Below, in pieces: positions 1 to 12,302 of a stretch of 64,000 nucleotides of DNA. The DNA comes from Odobenus rosmarus divergens (Eukaryota; Chordata; Mammalia; Carnivora; Odobenidae). How positions within the stretch are numbered: the first letter of the stretch is position 1; each line of letters opens with the position of its first letter. A program made the translations under genes and the position numbers. Under the pieces are notes generated by a model that saw only the letters and a program-made list of their open reading frames with translations, searched no databases and was not told the origin of the DNA. The stretch lies in NCBI RefSeq assembly GCF_000321225.1, contig NW_004450464.1, positions 3,007,895 through 3,071,894 on the forward strand, written 5' to 3'.

Positions 1-23
1 CTATTTATTCTTATTTGGCCCAA

Positions 24-220
24 TTTATTTATTTTATTTATTTTAAGATTTTATTTACTTATTTGAGAGAGAGAGAGAGAGAGAGAAGGAGCAGGTGGGA
101 GGGGGAAGAGCAGGCTCCCCGCTGATCAGGGAGCCCGATGCGGGTCTTGATCCCAGGACACTGGGATCATGACCTGAGTCGAAGGCAGACGCTTAACGGA
201 CTGAGCCACCCAGGCGCCCC
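24..220 (-). mobile_element. Can-SINE
   Basis: Complete minus-strand element: T-rich tail, GAGA tract, then the tRNA-derived head ending in GCCACCCAGGCGCCCC. The 13-bp target duplication TTATTTGGCCCAA is perfect at 11-23 and 221-233. Confidence 0.95.
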
Positions 221-290
221 TTATTTGGCCCAACTTAAAACACAAAGCTTTTCTAATTCTATTTCAGATATCTTCATTAGATGCATTTTT

Positions 291-480
291 TCTTTTTTAG
301 AGAGAGAAAGAGAGGGAAAAGAGTGGGGTGTGGGGAGGGACAGAGGGAGAGAGAGAATCAGAGAGACTCTTAAAACAGGCTCCACACTGGGCCCAGGGCT
401 CGATCCCACAACCCTGAGATCATGGACCTGAGCTGAAATCAAGAGTTGGACGCTTAACCAACTCATCCACCCATGCACTC
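291..480 (-). mobile_element. Can-SINE, diverged
   Basis: Minus-strand copy with a mutated head (CATCCACCCATGCACTC) and an older-type body. The flanking duplication CATTAGATGCATTTTT is at 275-290 and 481-496. Confidence 0.92.
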
Positions 481-540
481 CATTAGATGCATTTTTAAAA
501 CCTACTAACTTTGCTGTCTGTATTTCTGCTTGCATTTTAA

Positions 541-1070
541 AATAGAAGGGTTTTTTTTTAATAATTTTTTATTCTTATGTTAACCACCATACATTACATC
601 ATTAGTTTTTGATGCAGTGTTCCATGATTCATTGTTTGTGCATAACACCCAGTGCTCCACGCAGAATGTGCCCTCTTTAATACCCATCACCAGGCTAACC
701 CATCCCCCCACACCCCTCCCCTCTAGAACCCTCAGTTTGTTTTTCAGAGTCCATCGTCTCTAATGGTTCGTCTCCCCCTCCAACTTACTCCCCTTCATTC
801 TTTCCCTCCTGCTATCTTCTTCTTCTTCTGCTTCTTCTTTTTTCTTAACATATATTGCATTATTTGTTTCAGAAGTACAGATCCGTGATTCATCAGTCTT
901 GTACAATTCACAGTGCTCACCATAGCACATACCCTCCCCAATGTCTATCACCCAGCCACCCCATCCCTCCCACCCCCCACCACTCCAGCAACCCTCAGTT
1001 TGTTTCCTGAGATTAAGAATTCCTCATATCAGTGAGGTCATATGATACATGTCTTTCTCTGATTATCCAC
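541..1070 (-). mobile_element. L1 3' end (carnivore L1), 5'-truncated
   Basis: Antisense L1 3' UTR: T-rich tail, then the complement of the segment ending CATCAAAAACTAATGATG, the C-rich (G-rich on the element strand) tract, and further upstream UTR to about 1070. It is related to the L1 ends at 5420, 15016 and 29370. No ORF2 is present. Confidence 0.85.
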
Positions 1071-2639
1071 ACTTTGATTATATATAAACAGAGGTATTTT
1101 GGGTATGAGAATACTGGCAATTACTTTATTAAATATTTATTTAATGTATAATCTTCATTTTCATTTGAGCAGGGGCTCGGAAACATTCATTCAGCTTTGT
1201 TTCTTGTGAAGAAATCCTGGAGTTTTGCCTTTCACAGGCTTTATTTTTTTTTTATATGAAACTTGACAAATAGCTTCAGATTCTCAATTAAATAGATATA
1301 TTGTTTTAAAGGAATCACTGTCCTTTTTTAGGTATTTGTTATGATCTCTATTGTGAAACATATTGCTCAATATTAAAGCAGCAGAGATGGTTTAGAGTCA
1401 AAGAATATTAACTGGTTTGATAGACTTTATAAGTTATTGTATAGAAGTTAAAATCTTCCAATTAGTTTTTACACATATTTGAGAATTTGTATCCATCCAT
1501 CTATCCATCCAGCTATCCAATAATATTTAAAAGATTCATAATAATAAACTTATCATTGGTATGCAGGTCCTGTGCCAGTACTGCAAATAATTCTAATTTG
1601 CAATGATAATACTTTAAATTGTATTGCTATTCCCAAACATATTTGCTAACATTTATATTTTTAGTATAATTCAGCAATTGCTAAGATCCCCTAAATATTG
1701 GTTGGTCTTATATACTTTCATTTTGTAATTAATTATTTGGCATTAAGAATGTAGCTTATGGTACAAACAATGGTGGCTGCCTTATAATATTAAACTCATT
1801 ATAGCAGAGTGGTCTTAACCCAATACTAGGAAAAGATGTACTTTTGTTAAAAATTTTGCAGAAAATTCCAGAAAATTCGGTGTTTGTATATCTAGGGTTT
1901 GTTGTTTTCTTTGCTGTCTCCCTCAGCAATATTTGCTGGTTATTCTCTCACTTACTTGATTTGACATCATCACCCTTTAATAACAGGACTCATTGTTCTG
2001 TGTGGCATGTTTATTACTTTAGGAAGTGAAGTTGATTTTATTTCTCTGAGGATCTATAGTTGGATAGTTTTCAAACAGGTACTGTAGGTAATGCAGATGT
2101 GTCTCTGTACCTTAGGGAATGTATCTTCCTAGTATTGACTGGAGGTTGTATAATCTGAAGGACTTTTCCCTCTAATTGTAATACTCTGATCATCTTTTGG
2201 GTTCATTAAAAATTCCTGCTTAGAATAATATCCCCTTAAGTTTCCCTACGTTAACATGATTATGCTCTTTCATTGCATATTATCATAGTCATTCTCTCTA
2301 CTTCTTTGCAGGTTTTGTATTACTTGTTCTGCTTTTTGGAGTTGACATTTTATTTACAAAGTAATATTTGAATCTCTGCCTTGGAAAACAATGTCAAACT
2401 TGAAATATTGTTAAGTCTCTTGCAGTCTGTTTAATTGAAAGTATGTATGTATAAATGGTAATTATGTAGGTATAAATTAAATGGTAACAAATTGTAGTAG
2501 TATAGTACCTCAAAATTTTAATGTTAGTGGATCTATTACTATGACAGAAATACTAAGGATTTTCAAACAATTTTCGGTATTTAGTTAACATCCACTATGC
2601 ATTACTCCTAAAGATCTAATGAACTGGTAGAATGATTAT
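1071..2639. other. Intronic stretch, nothing recognised
   Basis: AT-rich single-copy-looking sequence. Only a short imperfect ATCC repeat at about 1490-1519 stands out. The 61-codon frame at 1844-2029 has no recognisable feature. Confidence 0.6.
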
Positions 2640-2847
2640 TTTTTTAAGATTTTATTTACTTATTTGACAGAGAGAGAGACACAGCGAGAGAAGGAACACA
2701 AGCAAGGGGAGTGGGAGAGGGAGAAGCAGGCTTCCCGCCGAGCAGGGAGCCCGATGTAGGGCTCGATGAGGGGCTCGATTCCAGGATCTTGGGATCACGA
2801 CCCGAGCCGAAGGCAGATGCTTAACGACCGAGCCACCCAGGCGCCCC
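2640..2847 (-). mobile_element. Can-SINE with a small internal duplication
   Basis: Minus-strand element of the subtype with GACAGAGAGAGAGACACAGCGAGAG and a one-base-shorter TTAACGACCGAGCC head. A GGGCTCGAT unit is present twice around 2758-2779. Confidence 0.92.
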
Positions 2848-2849
2848 TT

Positions 2850-2990
2850 AGGCTAAGTTTTAAGGGATGAATAAAATGAACCAGGTACATTAGTGACAGG
2901 ACAGGTGAAGGGAATGAAGGACATTCTAGCAGAGAGAGGGGTCAGCAGGTACAAAATACAGGTGGGAAAAAAAGCTTAAGTCTGGCAGAG
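2850..2990. repeat. Ancient interspersed repeat fragment
   Basis: The purine-rich text AAGGACATTCTAGCAGAGAGAGG resembles the common old mammalian repeat also seen at 20435-21130 (probably L2-related). Family assignment is from memory and weak. Confidence 0.35.
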
Positions 2991-3194
2991 GGAGTGGCGG
3001 GATAAGATTTTGTTCTAAGCAAAACCATAACTTTGCCCGATTTAGGCTTAAACTGGCTCACTTTGATAGCTCTTATTGAGAAGGGGGAGTTGAGGAGAAT
3101 GAGGTATGAGATAGGATGAGCAGTCATGAATTAATTACAGGGGTTGGGGTAATGGGCAGTTTTCAGGCTCTCAAGAAGAGGGGAAATGTTGCAT

Positions 3195-3335
3195 GACCAT
3201 CCATATCAGTTTTGGGGGACAGTCCTGGTTTATACTAGTTATCGCATTTTTATTACTAACCCTCCCTTTATCCCGTTCATTTTCCAAAAGCGTCTTTATT
3301 TGGTTGATATTTTATATGGTTACCTTAGACATGTA
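3195..3335. repeat. Ancient mammalian repeat fragment, family not named
   Basis: The stretch with GGGACAGTCCTGGTTTAT and TTTCCAAAAGCGTC resembles a widespread old mammalian element carrying GGGACAGTCCTGGTTTATGC. I cannot name the family. Confidence 0.4.
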
Positions 3336-4214
3336 TTGGTTGGGTGTGGGGGGGTAATGGAGGGGGAGTGAACAAAGCCTCTCTCAGATTCCTGGTTGAA
3401 TCTACCAGGTGGTGGAAGTAGAGGTGATGAGAAGAGCCAGGCTATGGAGTTCAGTCAGGAGGTGGAGTAGGGAGGTGGAATTTATTCTTGTGCCCCTCAG
3501 GATTGAGATTTCACAATTCTTTCACACATAATTGTCTAGGAGGTGATAGGATATATAACTCTGAAGCTCAAGGAAGAGATCTGGAGTGGAATGCAGATTT
3601 AAGGAAGATTCTCCTGTAGGCAAGATATTACAACCTCTGTGTTATTCCTTTTGGACAAACAGGGGATTTAGAAGTGAAAATGGTGGAAAATGGAATCCTC
3701 AGAAATCCCTACACTTTGGGGTGATTGGAGGGAGCATAGTTATAAAAGACAGAGGAAACAGTGGAGTGAGCGTGAGCGTGAGCGTTTTGGTGTGAGTGTG
3801 GCCGAGGGAAAGGATTTCCAAGATAGAGAAAGGTATCCTTGATGTTCAGTGGCCCTCAGTGGCCAGGGAAAATTTTTCAGAAACTTGTGTACATTTCTAG
3901 ACTCACATTTCCCGAACGGTGTTTTTGGACTACTGCTAATAGGTGCTGTATGAAGAAGGTTTTTTTTTTTTTTTCCAATTAGAGTTTGAAAAACTCTGGG
4001 GTCAGTAAAGTAAAACAGGTTTCTTTTCTGGATGTGTCAGAGCCTTTAATATGCTGGTAGGCTTTGCTTATGTCCCAACCGGGAAATCTACACACTTCCT
4101 CAGGGCGGACTGATACTCAGCAGTTTGCTTACTTCCAACCTCACCCATTGTTTCTGGCCAGCGACTGTTCTAACCGGTATTAAATATCTTGGCTGTCATC
4201 CATACCTAACGTGG

Positions 4215-4330
4215 CAATGCTATTATGAGACTTAAGATATAAATATGCAAGACACTTAGCATAGTGCCTGGGAGTAGTATTTTGCTATTATTAACTTATT
4301 GGTATTATCACCATTATCATCCCAAGGAAC
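4215..4330 (+). repeat. MIR 3' part
   Basis: CTTAGCATAGTGCCTGGGA followed by a GCTATTATTA tail matches the 3' half of MIR. Confidence 0.6.
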
Positions 4331-5044
4331 ACATGTAAGAAACCTTTCTTTAGTTTAAAGGGGAAAGGCAGAGCAGATAACAGAGAGAAGGAATGACTAA
4401 AAGCCAAAGGTGTCAGCTGCCAGTGCCCTGAACTGGATTTTTGAGAAGACTGGGGGGCAGTGGAGACAGTACCTTGGGTGCAGACTAAGTTTGGAGGAGT
4501 GGGGGGGGTAGGGAAGAGGCAGGAAGTTCAGGGACAACAGAGTCTTGATTGAAGAGAGTTTGCATTGATCGTTTATTTTCCTGTCCAGACCCTTTCTGCT
4601 TCTTTTCTTTTCCCTGTTTCATTGGTATTTGAACATAACACTGTTTTCAGGAGAGAAGTAGGATAGGCATTTAAAAACCAGATACTTTTCTTTCCCTATT
4701 TTCTAGAAACAGACAGTAAGATGTGAAATCAGTATGTCCTAGGGGAAGCAGCAGTAGTCATTTAAGAAGCTTATCAAAACCGAATTTAAATTTAAATTAA
4801 ATTTAAATTTTAAACCTGTTTCATTTATTGAAGGTTTTAGAAACCAAGATCCATAATCTGTCTCCTCTACCTTATCACATTGCTAAGGCTTTTTCAAAGT
4901 AAAAAATATATGCATATATACTATTTTTTCTTTAACCATGTTTGAAGTTGGTCCACTATTCTTTTTAAACAAAACTTAACTAGTGTTAATCAAAGGTTTC
5001 AAAGGCTGGGTTTTATATTCAACACTGCTTTTTAGAAGAGAGGC

Positions 5045-5270
5045 AACCTATTATAGTGGGTGAATATATAGACTTTGGAGCCAGACTGTCTGGCTCTGTA
5101 ACCTACAAGCTCTGTGACCTTGGGCAACTTACTTAACCTCTCTGTGCCTGAGCTCCTTCATCTATAAAAAGTTTTGGTAATTTAGAAGCTAGTCTATATA
5201 GTTAGGAAGATTTAGTAAGTTAATATTTGTAAAGCTCTTACAAATAGACCTGGCCCAGAGGATTTGTTAT
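5045..5270 (+). repeat. MIR, near full length
   Basis: It contains GACTTTGGAGCCAGACTG, CTGTGACCTTGGGCAACTTA and CTTAACCTCTCTGTGCCTGA in MIR order, then a degraded 3' half ending near GACCTGGCCCAGAGG. A TG microsatellite follows at about 5279-5300. Confidence 0.92.
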
Positions 5271-5278
5271 ATTATTGC

Positions 5279-5300
5279 GTGTGTGTGTGTGTGTGTGTGT
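5279..5300 (+). repeat. (TG)n microsatellite
   Basis: About eleven TG units directly downstream of the MIR. Confidence 0.95.
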
Positions 5301-5419
5301 TGAATATAATAAAAGGTGGAGTCTGTTAGGAAGAAAAATTCATAATTATCAAGTTTATAAGTTTCTGATCTGATTATTGCTCAGCAATTTGAGAATTATT
5401 AACTCCAACCAATATTGAA

Positions 5420-5755
5420 TTTTTTAAAATTTTTTATTGTTATGTTAATCACCATATATTACATCATTAGTTTTTGATATAGTGTTCCATGATTCATTGT
5501 TTGTGTATAACACCCAGTGCTCCACGCAGAACGTGCCCTCTTTAATACCCATCACCAGGCTAACTCATCCCCCACCCTCCTCCCCTCTAGAACCCTCAGT
5601 TTGTTTTTCAGAGTCCATAGTCTCTCATGGTTCGTCTCCCCCTCCTATATCCCCCCCTTCATTCTTCCCCTCCTGCTATCTTCTTCTTCCTCTTCTTTTT
5701 TTTTTTTTTAACATATACTGTATTATTTGTTTCAGAGGTACAGGTGTGTGATTCA
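5420..5755 (-). mobile_element. L1 3' end (carnivore L1), 5'-truncated
   Basis: Antisense L1 3' UTR, closely similar to 560-880 and to the complement of 29375-29570. The open frames here are translations of the UTR and not genes. Confidence 0.88.
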
Positions 5756-8391
5756 CTGTGCTTTTGGCAGGCTAATCCAAGAAATGCTTTACAGGCTTCT
5801 GAAATGATGACATTGATGCCATCATGTTGTTCGAACATGACTCTCTGTGTTTGATTCTGTCTGTGTCTCTTTTATGAGTAAAAGATTAAAACAACAAAAA
5901 TCTAGATTTTTCTCATGTTGGATGAAAGCATAATGTTTTACTTTTTACAGTGGATCAGATAGTAGCCTAGAGCATCTACATTCATATTGTGTTCTGATTG
6001 CTCGTGTGCAAGCTAAAGTAACACCATTTTCTTTATCATTATTTGATGAGACTTGTCACCCCGCTTTATGAACAGCAAGTTCTTAGCTCAGGGAGCAGCC
6101 AGGGGCAGGTCATAAAATAAAGGATTATAGAGCAAAGATATTAGTGAAATAGAAGCATCAGCACTTCTTACTGTATTTAACTCAAAGACGATGAGGTCTG
6201 CCTGGGGAGCTAATACTACTTAACTGTGTTTGGGCGAAAAGCCAAAAGGAAATTGTATTTCAAAGAGAGGAGGTCTGGCATTCCATATGCTGTGTAATCC
6301 TGGTCAGTTAACAGAGATGTATGGCCATTTAACACAGAAAAAAAAAAACAACCCGCTAAAAAGGAAACTTTTATGTTAAAGAACACAATGTTGACATAGT
6401 TGGAGGCTGAAGGGCAAATTGATATCAGGGCCTTAAATTATTCGAGTGAAATTTGTAGGGAAACAGAACCCGCATCTTTGACCATGGGATAAGGCTTGTA
6501 TGAACTTAATTTGTGCTTGGCATTCTCTGAGCTGGAGAACCAGTAATGATGATCATGCCGATGGGTGAACAAAAGGTCATTTACAGAAATTACCTAAGTG
6601 TCCCAGAGAGCCAAGATTATCTGTAGGGAATTCTGGATGTAGTAAACCAAAGTCTGCCCAAAGAAGTTATATTGCAGGGTGAAGGGAGGTCAGCCCATGT
6701 TCTTAGATATGTTGGGGATTCTGTGCTCAAAAGTTGCTAACTTCATAGTATTGTTAAGAAAGCAAGGGGATCCGCTCCTTCTTCACCACTGTTGCTTCCT
6801 TGGGTCACGGAGAAGCTGAGGCCAGTTGCCCCAGTTGGTCATGGCTTCAGGATAGCTCCAAGCTGTGAAATCCCAGCTGCTGGCTGCCATGGTTTTCTAA
6901 ATTTGGCACTTTGTCCTTGTTGTGCTCTATGCGAGTTCTCTGAAGCTGCCAGGCAGCCTGTACAGTTACTGATCAAATGTTGCCCAGCTCTGGGCTTTGT
7001 GTGACTTGCCCAGCTTCTGATTTTTCCCTTCTAGTCACTTGGGCTGCTTTTGTCCCTGTTCCTAAAGTGCTTGTTGTACTCATAAAAAAAAAAAAAAAAA
7101 GAAAAAAAATAGGCATTCTGTCCTTTTAATGGAAGGTATATGACTTTGATTTCTTGGATATACCTACAAACCCTTGAGGATGTATTTTAAAAGGTCTTGT
7201 CCCTTCCAACTATGGAAACTTATGTGCCACGTTCTGATGGCATTGATCTGTTCATTGCTTTGAGTTTCATTGCCAGTAAGAGTGTATGCCTCAAAAAACC
7301 GATCACAGGTCTTTTTCTTCTCAAAATGCTTTCTTAGGCTTGATTCATTTGTCAGCATTCTGAAAACAATATTAGAATTTAGGACAGATGATGTAAAATG
7401 TCCATGCAGAAAGCCTTGTGTTCAATGTTTTTTAAATCCATTCATGTATGTTTATTCATTAATCATTTGTTTACTGACCCTGGAAATGTATTTAAAGTAG
7501 GGAGACCAAAGTTCTCATAATGCTATCCACAATCCTTAGTCTCTTTTCACTCCCACACACACACCCCCACACACCCCACACGCCATTTCATTTTGAGGAC
7601 AGAGGCAGGTATGATAGATATCCAACAATGCCTACTTATGACCCAATTCAGCAGACTATCCCAAGTGATGCTTCCGGATTCCTTAAGGATGTCACCTGTT
7701 GGTTTGAATATAAGAGAACAGTAGGTTGACAGATTTGTTTATTTTATCAGAGCTCCAAATCCATTCTAAACTAGAAGTTTCCGTAGTGGCAAAAGGCTAT
7801 TTGTGAGGACAAGGCAGAGCTGTTTGGCTACACTGGAATATTCTCTCAAGGCCATAGTTGCCCTTCAGCTGCTGTTGTAGTTTCCATCTTCCATACTGAC
7901 GTGCACTTCGTGAGGAAGGACTGCTGTCTGTGCTTCTGAGCAGATCCCAGAACAGGGCCGGGTTAGGGCTCATATGCTCTTTGATCTGAGCCTGTCATAG
8001 AATAGGCAGTGGGTTGGAGTATACTGGTTGGCTTAAGCCAGTGAGAACCCAGGCTTGGGCGGGGGATGGGGTTGGCTTCTCCTGCGTGAGGTGGGGAGTT
8101 GGCACCTGAATGAAAATCTGGAGATTTTTAAAGACACGGGAATAGGGAGGTAGATGGCTAGGGAGACAGCACACAGAATTTGGACACTTATTAATAGCAG
8201 AGGTGCTGCTAGGCTTGAGGTCTTTGGAACCTCCATAAGAAAATGAACACATTGTACATTGTGTACAATCCTTTTTCCAGTTTTGTTCATCTTTGACTCT
8301 TAGAGTCCCAAATTACCTTTTTTTATTGTTGTTAAGAAGTTAAATGTGGCTTAACTGAGATTTTAGGATGGTAAATCACAACTGTTTTTAA
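5756..8391. other. Intronic stretch, nothing recognised
   Basis: No family was recognised apart from an A-rich run at 7084-7109 and a CA-rich patch at about 7553-7581. Short frames (for example 6792-7004) show no domain. Confidence 0.55.
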
Positions 8392-8404
8392 ATTTCAAGG
8401 TACA

Positions 8405-8595
8405 CGGTGTCTGGGTGGTTCATTCGGTTAAGCGTCTGCCTTCGGCTCAGATCGTGATCCCAGGGTCCTGGGATCGAGACCCGCATTGGGCTCCCTGCTC
8501 AGCGGGGAGTCTGCTTCTCCCTCTCCCTCTGCTGCTCCCCTTTCGCTCTCTCAAAAATAAATAATTTTTTAATAAAAAATTTAAAAAATAAATAC
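8405..8595 (+). mobile_element. Can-SINE
   Basis: Plus-strand element: GTCTGGGTGGTTCATTCGG head, CT-rich body, A-rich tail. Perfect 13-bp duplication ATTTCAAGGTACA at 8392-8404 and 8596-8608. Confidence 0.95.
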
Positions 8596-8608
8596 ATTTC
8601 AAGGTACA

Positions 8609-10494
8609 TACAAAGATGGGTGTCTGCACGGACTTTTACCAGTATCTTCCCAACTTGATATCTGCTTGTAAAAATCTTACCGACTCCTTGAGGCTGGGCT
8701 CTGTGACGAAGCCTCGGTTTCTCAAGTGGGAAATCCTTGCTCCTCAGTGCTCACAGGGCTTTGTGTTTGTCATTTTTCAATGCTATGTGCTCTTATTTCT
8801 CGGCATTCTTTGGACTGCCTTTGCCCACCATGAGCAGGTAGGACATGGGATGCAAGTGATTCTGGGCTGGTGTTTGGTGTGAGGTGCGGGGACAGAGGGC
8901 ATCAGCTGGTAGGGGAGTGGTAGGCGGACTAATGATTTATCTGATGGTGGGGCGGGGGTTGGAAAGAGCTTGAGGAACAAGAGAGTAAAACACTAGAAGC
9001 CTGGAGAGAGAGGGTGGCAGTTGTGGTCAGTGAAGAAATTCAGAGCTTCAGACCTTCGGATAAGGGAACACTGGAGAATAGTCAAGGGTAGTAAGTTTGG
9101 CCGGGGCCACAGGGGAGGAGGACGTTTCAATTTGCGTGTCTGTGAAGTAGTGAGGATACTCCTTTTTAGGTGAAAAGCATCCAAACTGTAAAAAAAAAAA
9201 ATTGCGTATTACTTAATATTTCATGGGTGTAGGTCTATTTTGCGTCCGCAGAGCTCATCTTCAATATTAACTCACATGTTTTATTTGGGTAAAATGGCAA
9301 ATTAGCAGACACATGCTAGAAATATTTTTTAAAGTTTTTAGGCAGCTCTGCTTATACATCATTTTTCCATAATGAAAATCTTGTTCATGCACAGTGAAAG
9401 GGGTTCCATATAATTACTTTTTAAAGAGCATAGGAAGTGTTAAGGTTAAAAATAGACAACGAGCACTAAGAACATTAAGTTTCCAACAGCATTCTAACCT
9501 ATTTTTCCTAATACTGGTGCCCAGTCTCCTCCCACAGAAAAGCCTCCTACAAAATGTCACACCTAAGGAACTAATCCACGTGGATGTGTGAGAAATTACA
9601 CCTGAAAATGGCAATTACCTCACTCTGAGTCTGTGATGCATTTTCCTATTAAGGAGAACCTCCTGGTACTTGATGTACATTCTCGATACTATTTAAAGTC
9701 CTTTTCTTCAATGAGGACTTGATTTCATGTATTTCTGAATTTTCCACCTACAATCAGTGAATTATTACAAATACAATGAAATCCACCCCACATTGTTTTC
9801 TGTTATCAATATGTTGTTTAATTAGGATTGCTAAGACTGAAAATGTAAATATAGTTGGGATTGGCTTTTGAAATCAGAGAGGGTGTTTTCTAAAATGCAT
9901 AAATCGTAAACTTCTGGGCAGTAATTTGATACAGACTCTTCTCAAGAGAAGTAGCACCCTAGGGAATAACCAGCCCCAAGAAGTATACCCAGCAGAAAAT
10001 CTCTCATCTTAAATAAGGCAGGGAACCAGAAGTGGTGAGGAAAATTTCTTCTTTGAAGGAATCTGGGCTTGAGGTCCCATAGGCTTATTTATTTATGGGA
10101 CAGAAATTGTTTGCAAAAATTTCTCATGAAATCGCCTCTGAATTTTCAAACTGTCCAAGTTGATGTAAAAAATGAGTGGTAGTTCGTTTTTCATTTGAAA
10201 TTTGTGCCTGACTGCATCCATTTGGGAAGGTGTTTGTTGGACCATGAGGCTGATATAGTGCCCACCAAATGCTACACTGAGAGATGCATTAGGAAAATTA
10301 AAAAGTGACACTTGGAAGAATTTAAACACGTGCTGACAAATTTATCCTAAAAAGGGCGGAACTTGGGCAAAATTGTGTAGCAGAGAGTTTTATGATCAAT
10401 ACATTGTTTTACCTCCTTCAACATAGCCTCAGCAGGGCCTGTGTAATCTCCCATCTTGGCTCCTTTATGACTTCCAGTAATATATTCATATAGT
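8609..10494. other. Intronic stretch, nothing recognised
   Basis: Single-copy-looking sequence with a G-rich patch near 8940-8960 and an A run at 9190-9200. No supported gene. Confidence 0.55.
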
Positions 10495-10686
10495 TTATCT
10501 TATTTAACGTGCACCCACTTGACAAGGCGGAAGCTGAACCTCAGAGCATTTATTTGATCACTACTGAGTGACAGTATTGAAACTGCAGTCCCTATTATCG
10601 CTGTGACAAATAAATCTCAGTTGTGTTACACAAGTTTATTTCTTGCTCACACGAAGATTGCTGTGGGTCTGGGTGAGTGTTTGGTG

Positions 10687-10855
10687 CAAGGGTTCACAAA
10701 GTTTCTGCAAAGGTCCAGAGAGTCAATATTTTAAGCCTGGTGAGCCAAGGGGCAAAATTGAGTAACTATCCTGGCTAAAAGGATATTAGTCATTTTCATA
10801 TATTACATTTCAAAATGTGAAAACCATTTTTAGCTGGTGGACCATGAAGAAGAGG
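10687..10855 (-). mobile_element. hAT-type MER element, one end
   Basis: It begins CAAGGGTTCACAAAGTTTCTG, then AAAGGTCCAGAGAGTCAATATTTTAAG. This is a diverged copy of the same non-autonomous hAT family seen reversed at 29296-29790. Confidence 0.7.
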
Positions 10856-11123
10856 CTGCGAGAGGGATTTGCTCGAGGGTCATAGCTCCCTGGCCCCTGC
10901 TCGCTGGCCCAGGCACCTCCCTGTGCTGGCTCGGCCAATCAGGCAGTTTTCATCTGATGACTTCCCTTTGAGAGCATGTGGTTTTGCATTCACAATGGCA
11001 GTGAAAGAGTTGCTGGAGGGTAGAGCAACAGCAATTAAATGCTTCCATTCAGAAATGACACACATCACTTCCCCTCTGATGATGGCACTGGTCACAGGCA
11101 ACCTAGGGGCATCTTTAAAATAG

Positions 11124-11679
11124 GAGTGAGAGCAGAATCTCCCTTGTGCCCGCAAGTAGAGGTGAAATGGTTATTGGTGGATGGCGATCGTGCCTATGAT
11201 GTCTAGTTGTCTGTTTCTTTGGAGTGCATATCAGACCCTAATTCTGGAGGCTATAACAATGCAATCTTGGCGGGGGGAAACAAACCTTATAGATGGGAGA
11301 AGGACTTAATAGGAATTTTAGGGTTTGATGGGTAAAGCAAGGGTTGCAAGCTCTCATCTCTATTAGAATTAGCAGATCAAATGCTAGTAAGTTCAGTGAC
11401 TATGGGTTATGTCTCATGTTTTTTAAATACAACCAGTTTAGAGCGGTTGTTTCATTTGGGTAGACAATGTTGATATTTTCAGATTTAAGGTAATATGAGA
11501 TATAGTATATAACCATTTGTAATTTTTGAGAAATAAGAATAACCCTTTGGATTTGGCATCTATTTTTTCTTTTTAATACAGTGTTCTTTCAGGAAGGAAG
11601 TTGGTATTTTACATTTTGGTGAGGACAAATTTTCAAGGAAAATAAACTTACAAAACCGTACATTTCATTGTTCTTCGAA
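11124..11679. other. Intronic stretch, nothing recognised
   Basis: No repeat family or gene recognised. Confidence 0.5.
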
Positions 11680-11691
11680 ATATAAACAGAT

Positions 11692-11904
11692 GAGGGGCTC
11701 CTGGGTGGCTCAGTCAGTTAAGCATCCACCTCTTGATTTTGGCTCAGGTTGTGATCTCAGGGCACTGAGATCGAACCCTGTGTTGGGCTCTGTGCTCAGC
11801 TCAGAGTCAATTTGACATTCTCTTTCCCTCTGCCTCTCCCACTCTCGTGCTCTCTCTGTCTCTCTCTCTCTCTCTCTCTAAAATAAATAAATCTTTTAAA
11901 AAAC
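11692..11904 (+). mobile_element. Can-SINE, diverged
   Basis: Plus-strand copy with head CTCCTGGGTGGCTCAGTCAG, older body (CCTCTTGATTTTGGCTCAGG) and a long CT run. ATATAAACA flanks it at 11680-11688 and 11905-11913. Confidence 0.93.
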
Positions 11905-12302
11905 ATATAAACAAAAGAAAGAAAGAATACAACATGAAAGTACTGGAAGATTTTTGAATATGAGAGAAAATAGTCTGACAGCAAAAAGTGATCCCTTTGA
12001 TTTAAAAATTCTATTGGGTTAAAAATGAAAGTATGAAAGCAAGGACAGTGTTACTTAGATATGCAAGTGAAGAGTTGGTTTTGCCCTAATGGGGTGCCAC
12101 ATTTAGCAAGTAACAATACAGGATGCCTGCTTAAATTCGAGTTTCAAATATTGAATGGGGCATATGTACACTAAAAAAATTATTGTTCATCTGAAATGCA
12201 GATTCAACTGAGTGCCTTGTATTTGTATCTGGGAACTCTATGCACTGTAGTAAAGATTTGAATTGGTAGGTGGTCTTTAAAGATTTTATATCTAGTTGCT
12301 TC

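Noticed and set aside
1489..1519. ATCC repeats and other spaced repeats as a CRISPR array
   Set aside because: A simple microsatellite in a vertebrate intron; no spacer-repeat architecture anywhere in the window.
5482..5854. Three overlapping plus-strand frames
   Set aside because: They are translations of the antisense L1 3' UTR and its pyrimidine-rich tract.
8830..8850. CAGGTAGG and other CAG|GTA sites as recursive splice sites in the long intron
   Set aside because: No strong pyrimidine tract before them; too common by chance without RNA evidence.
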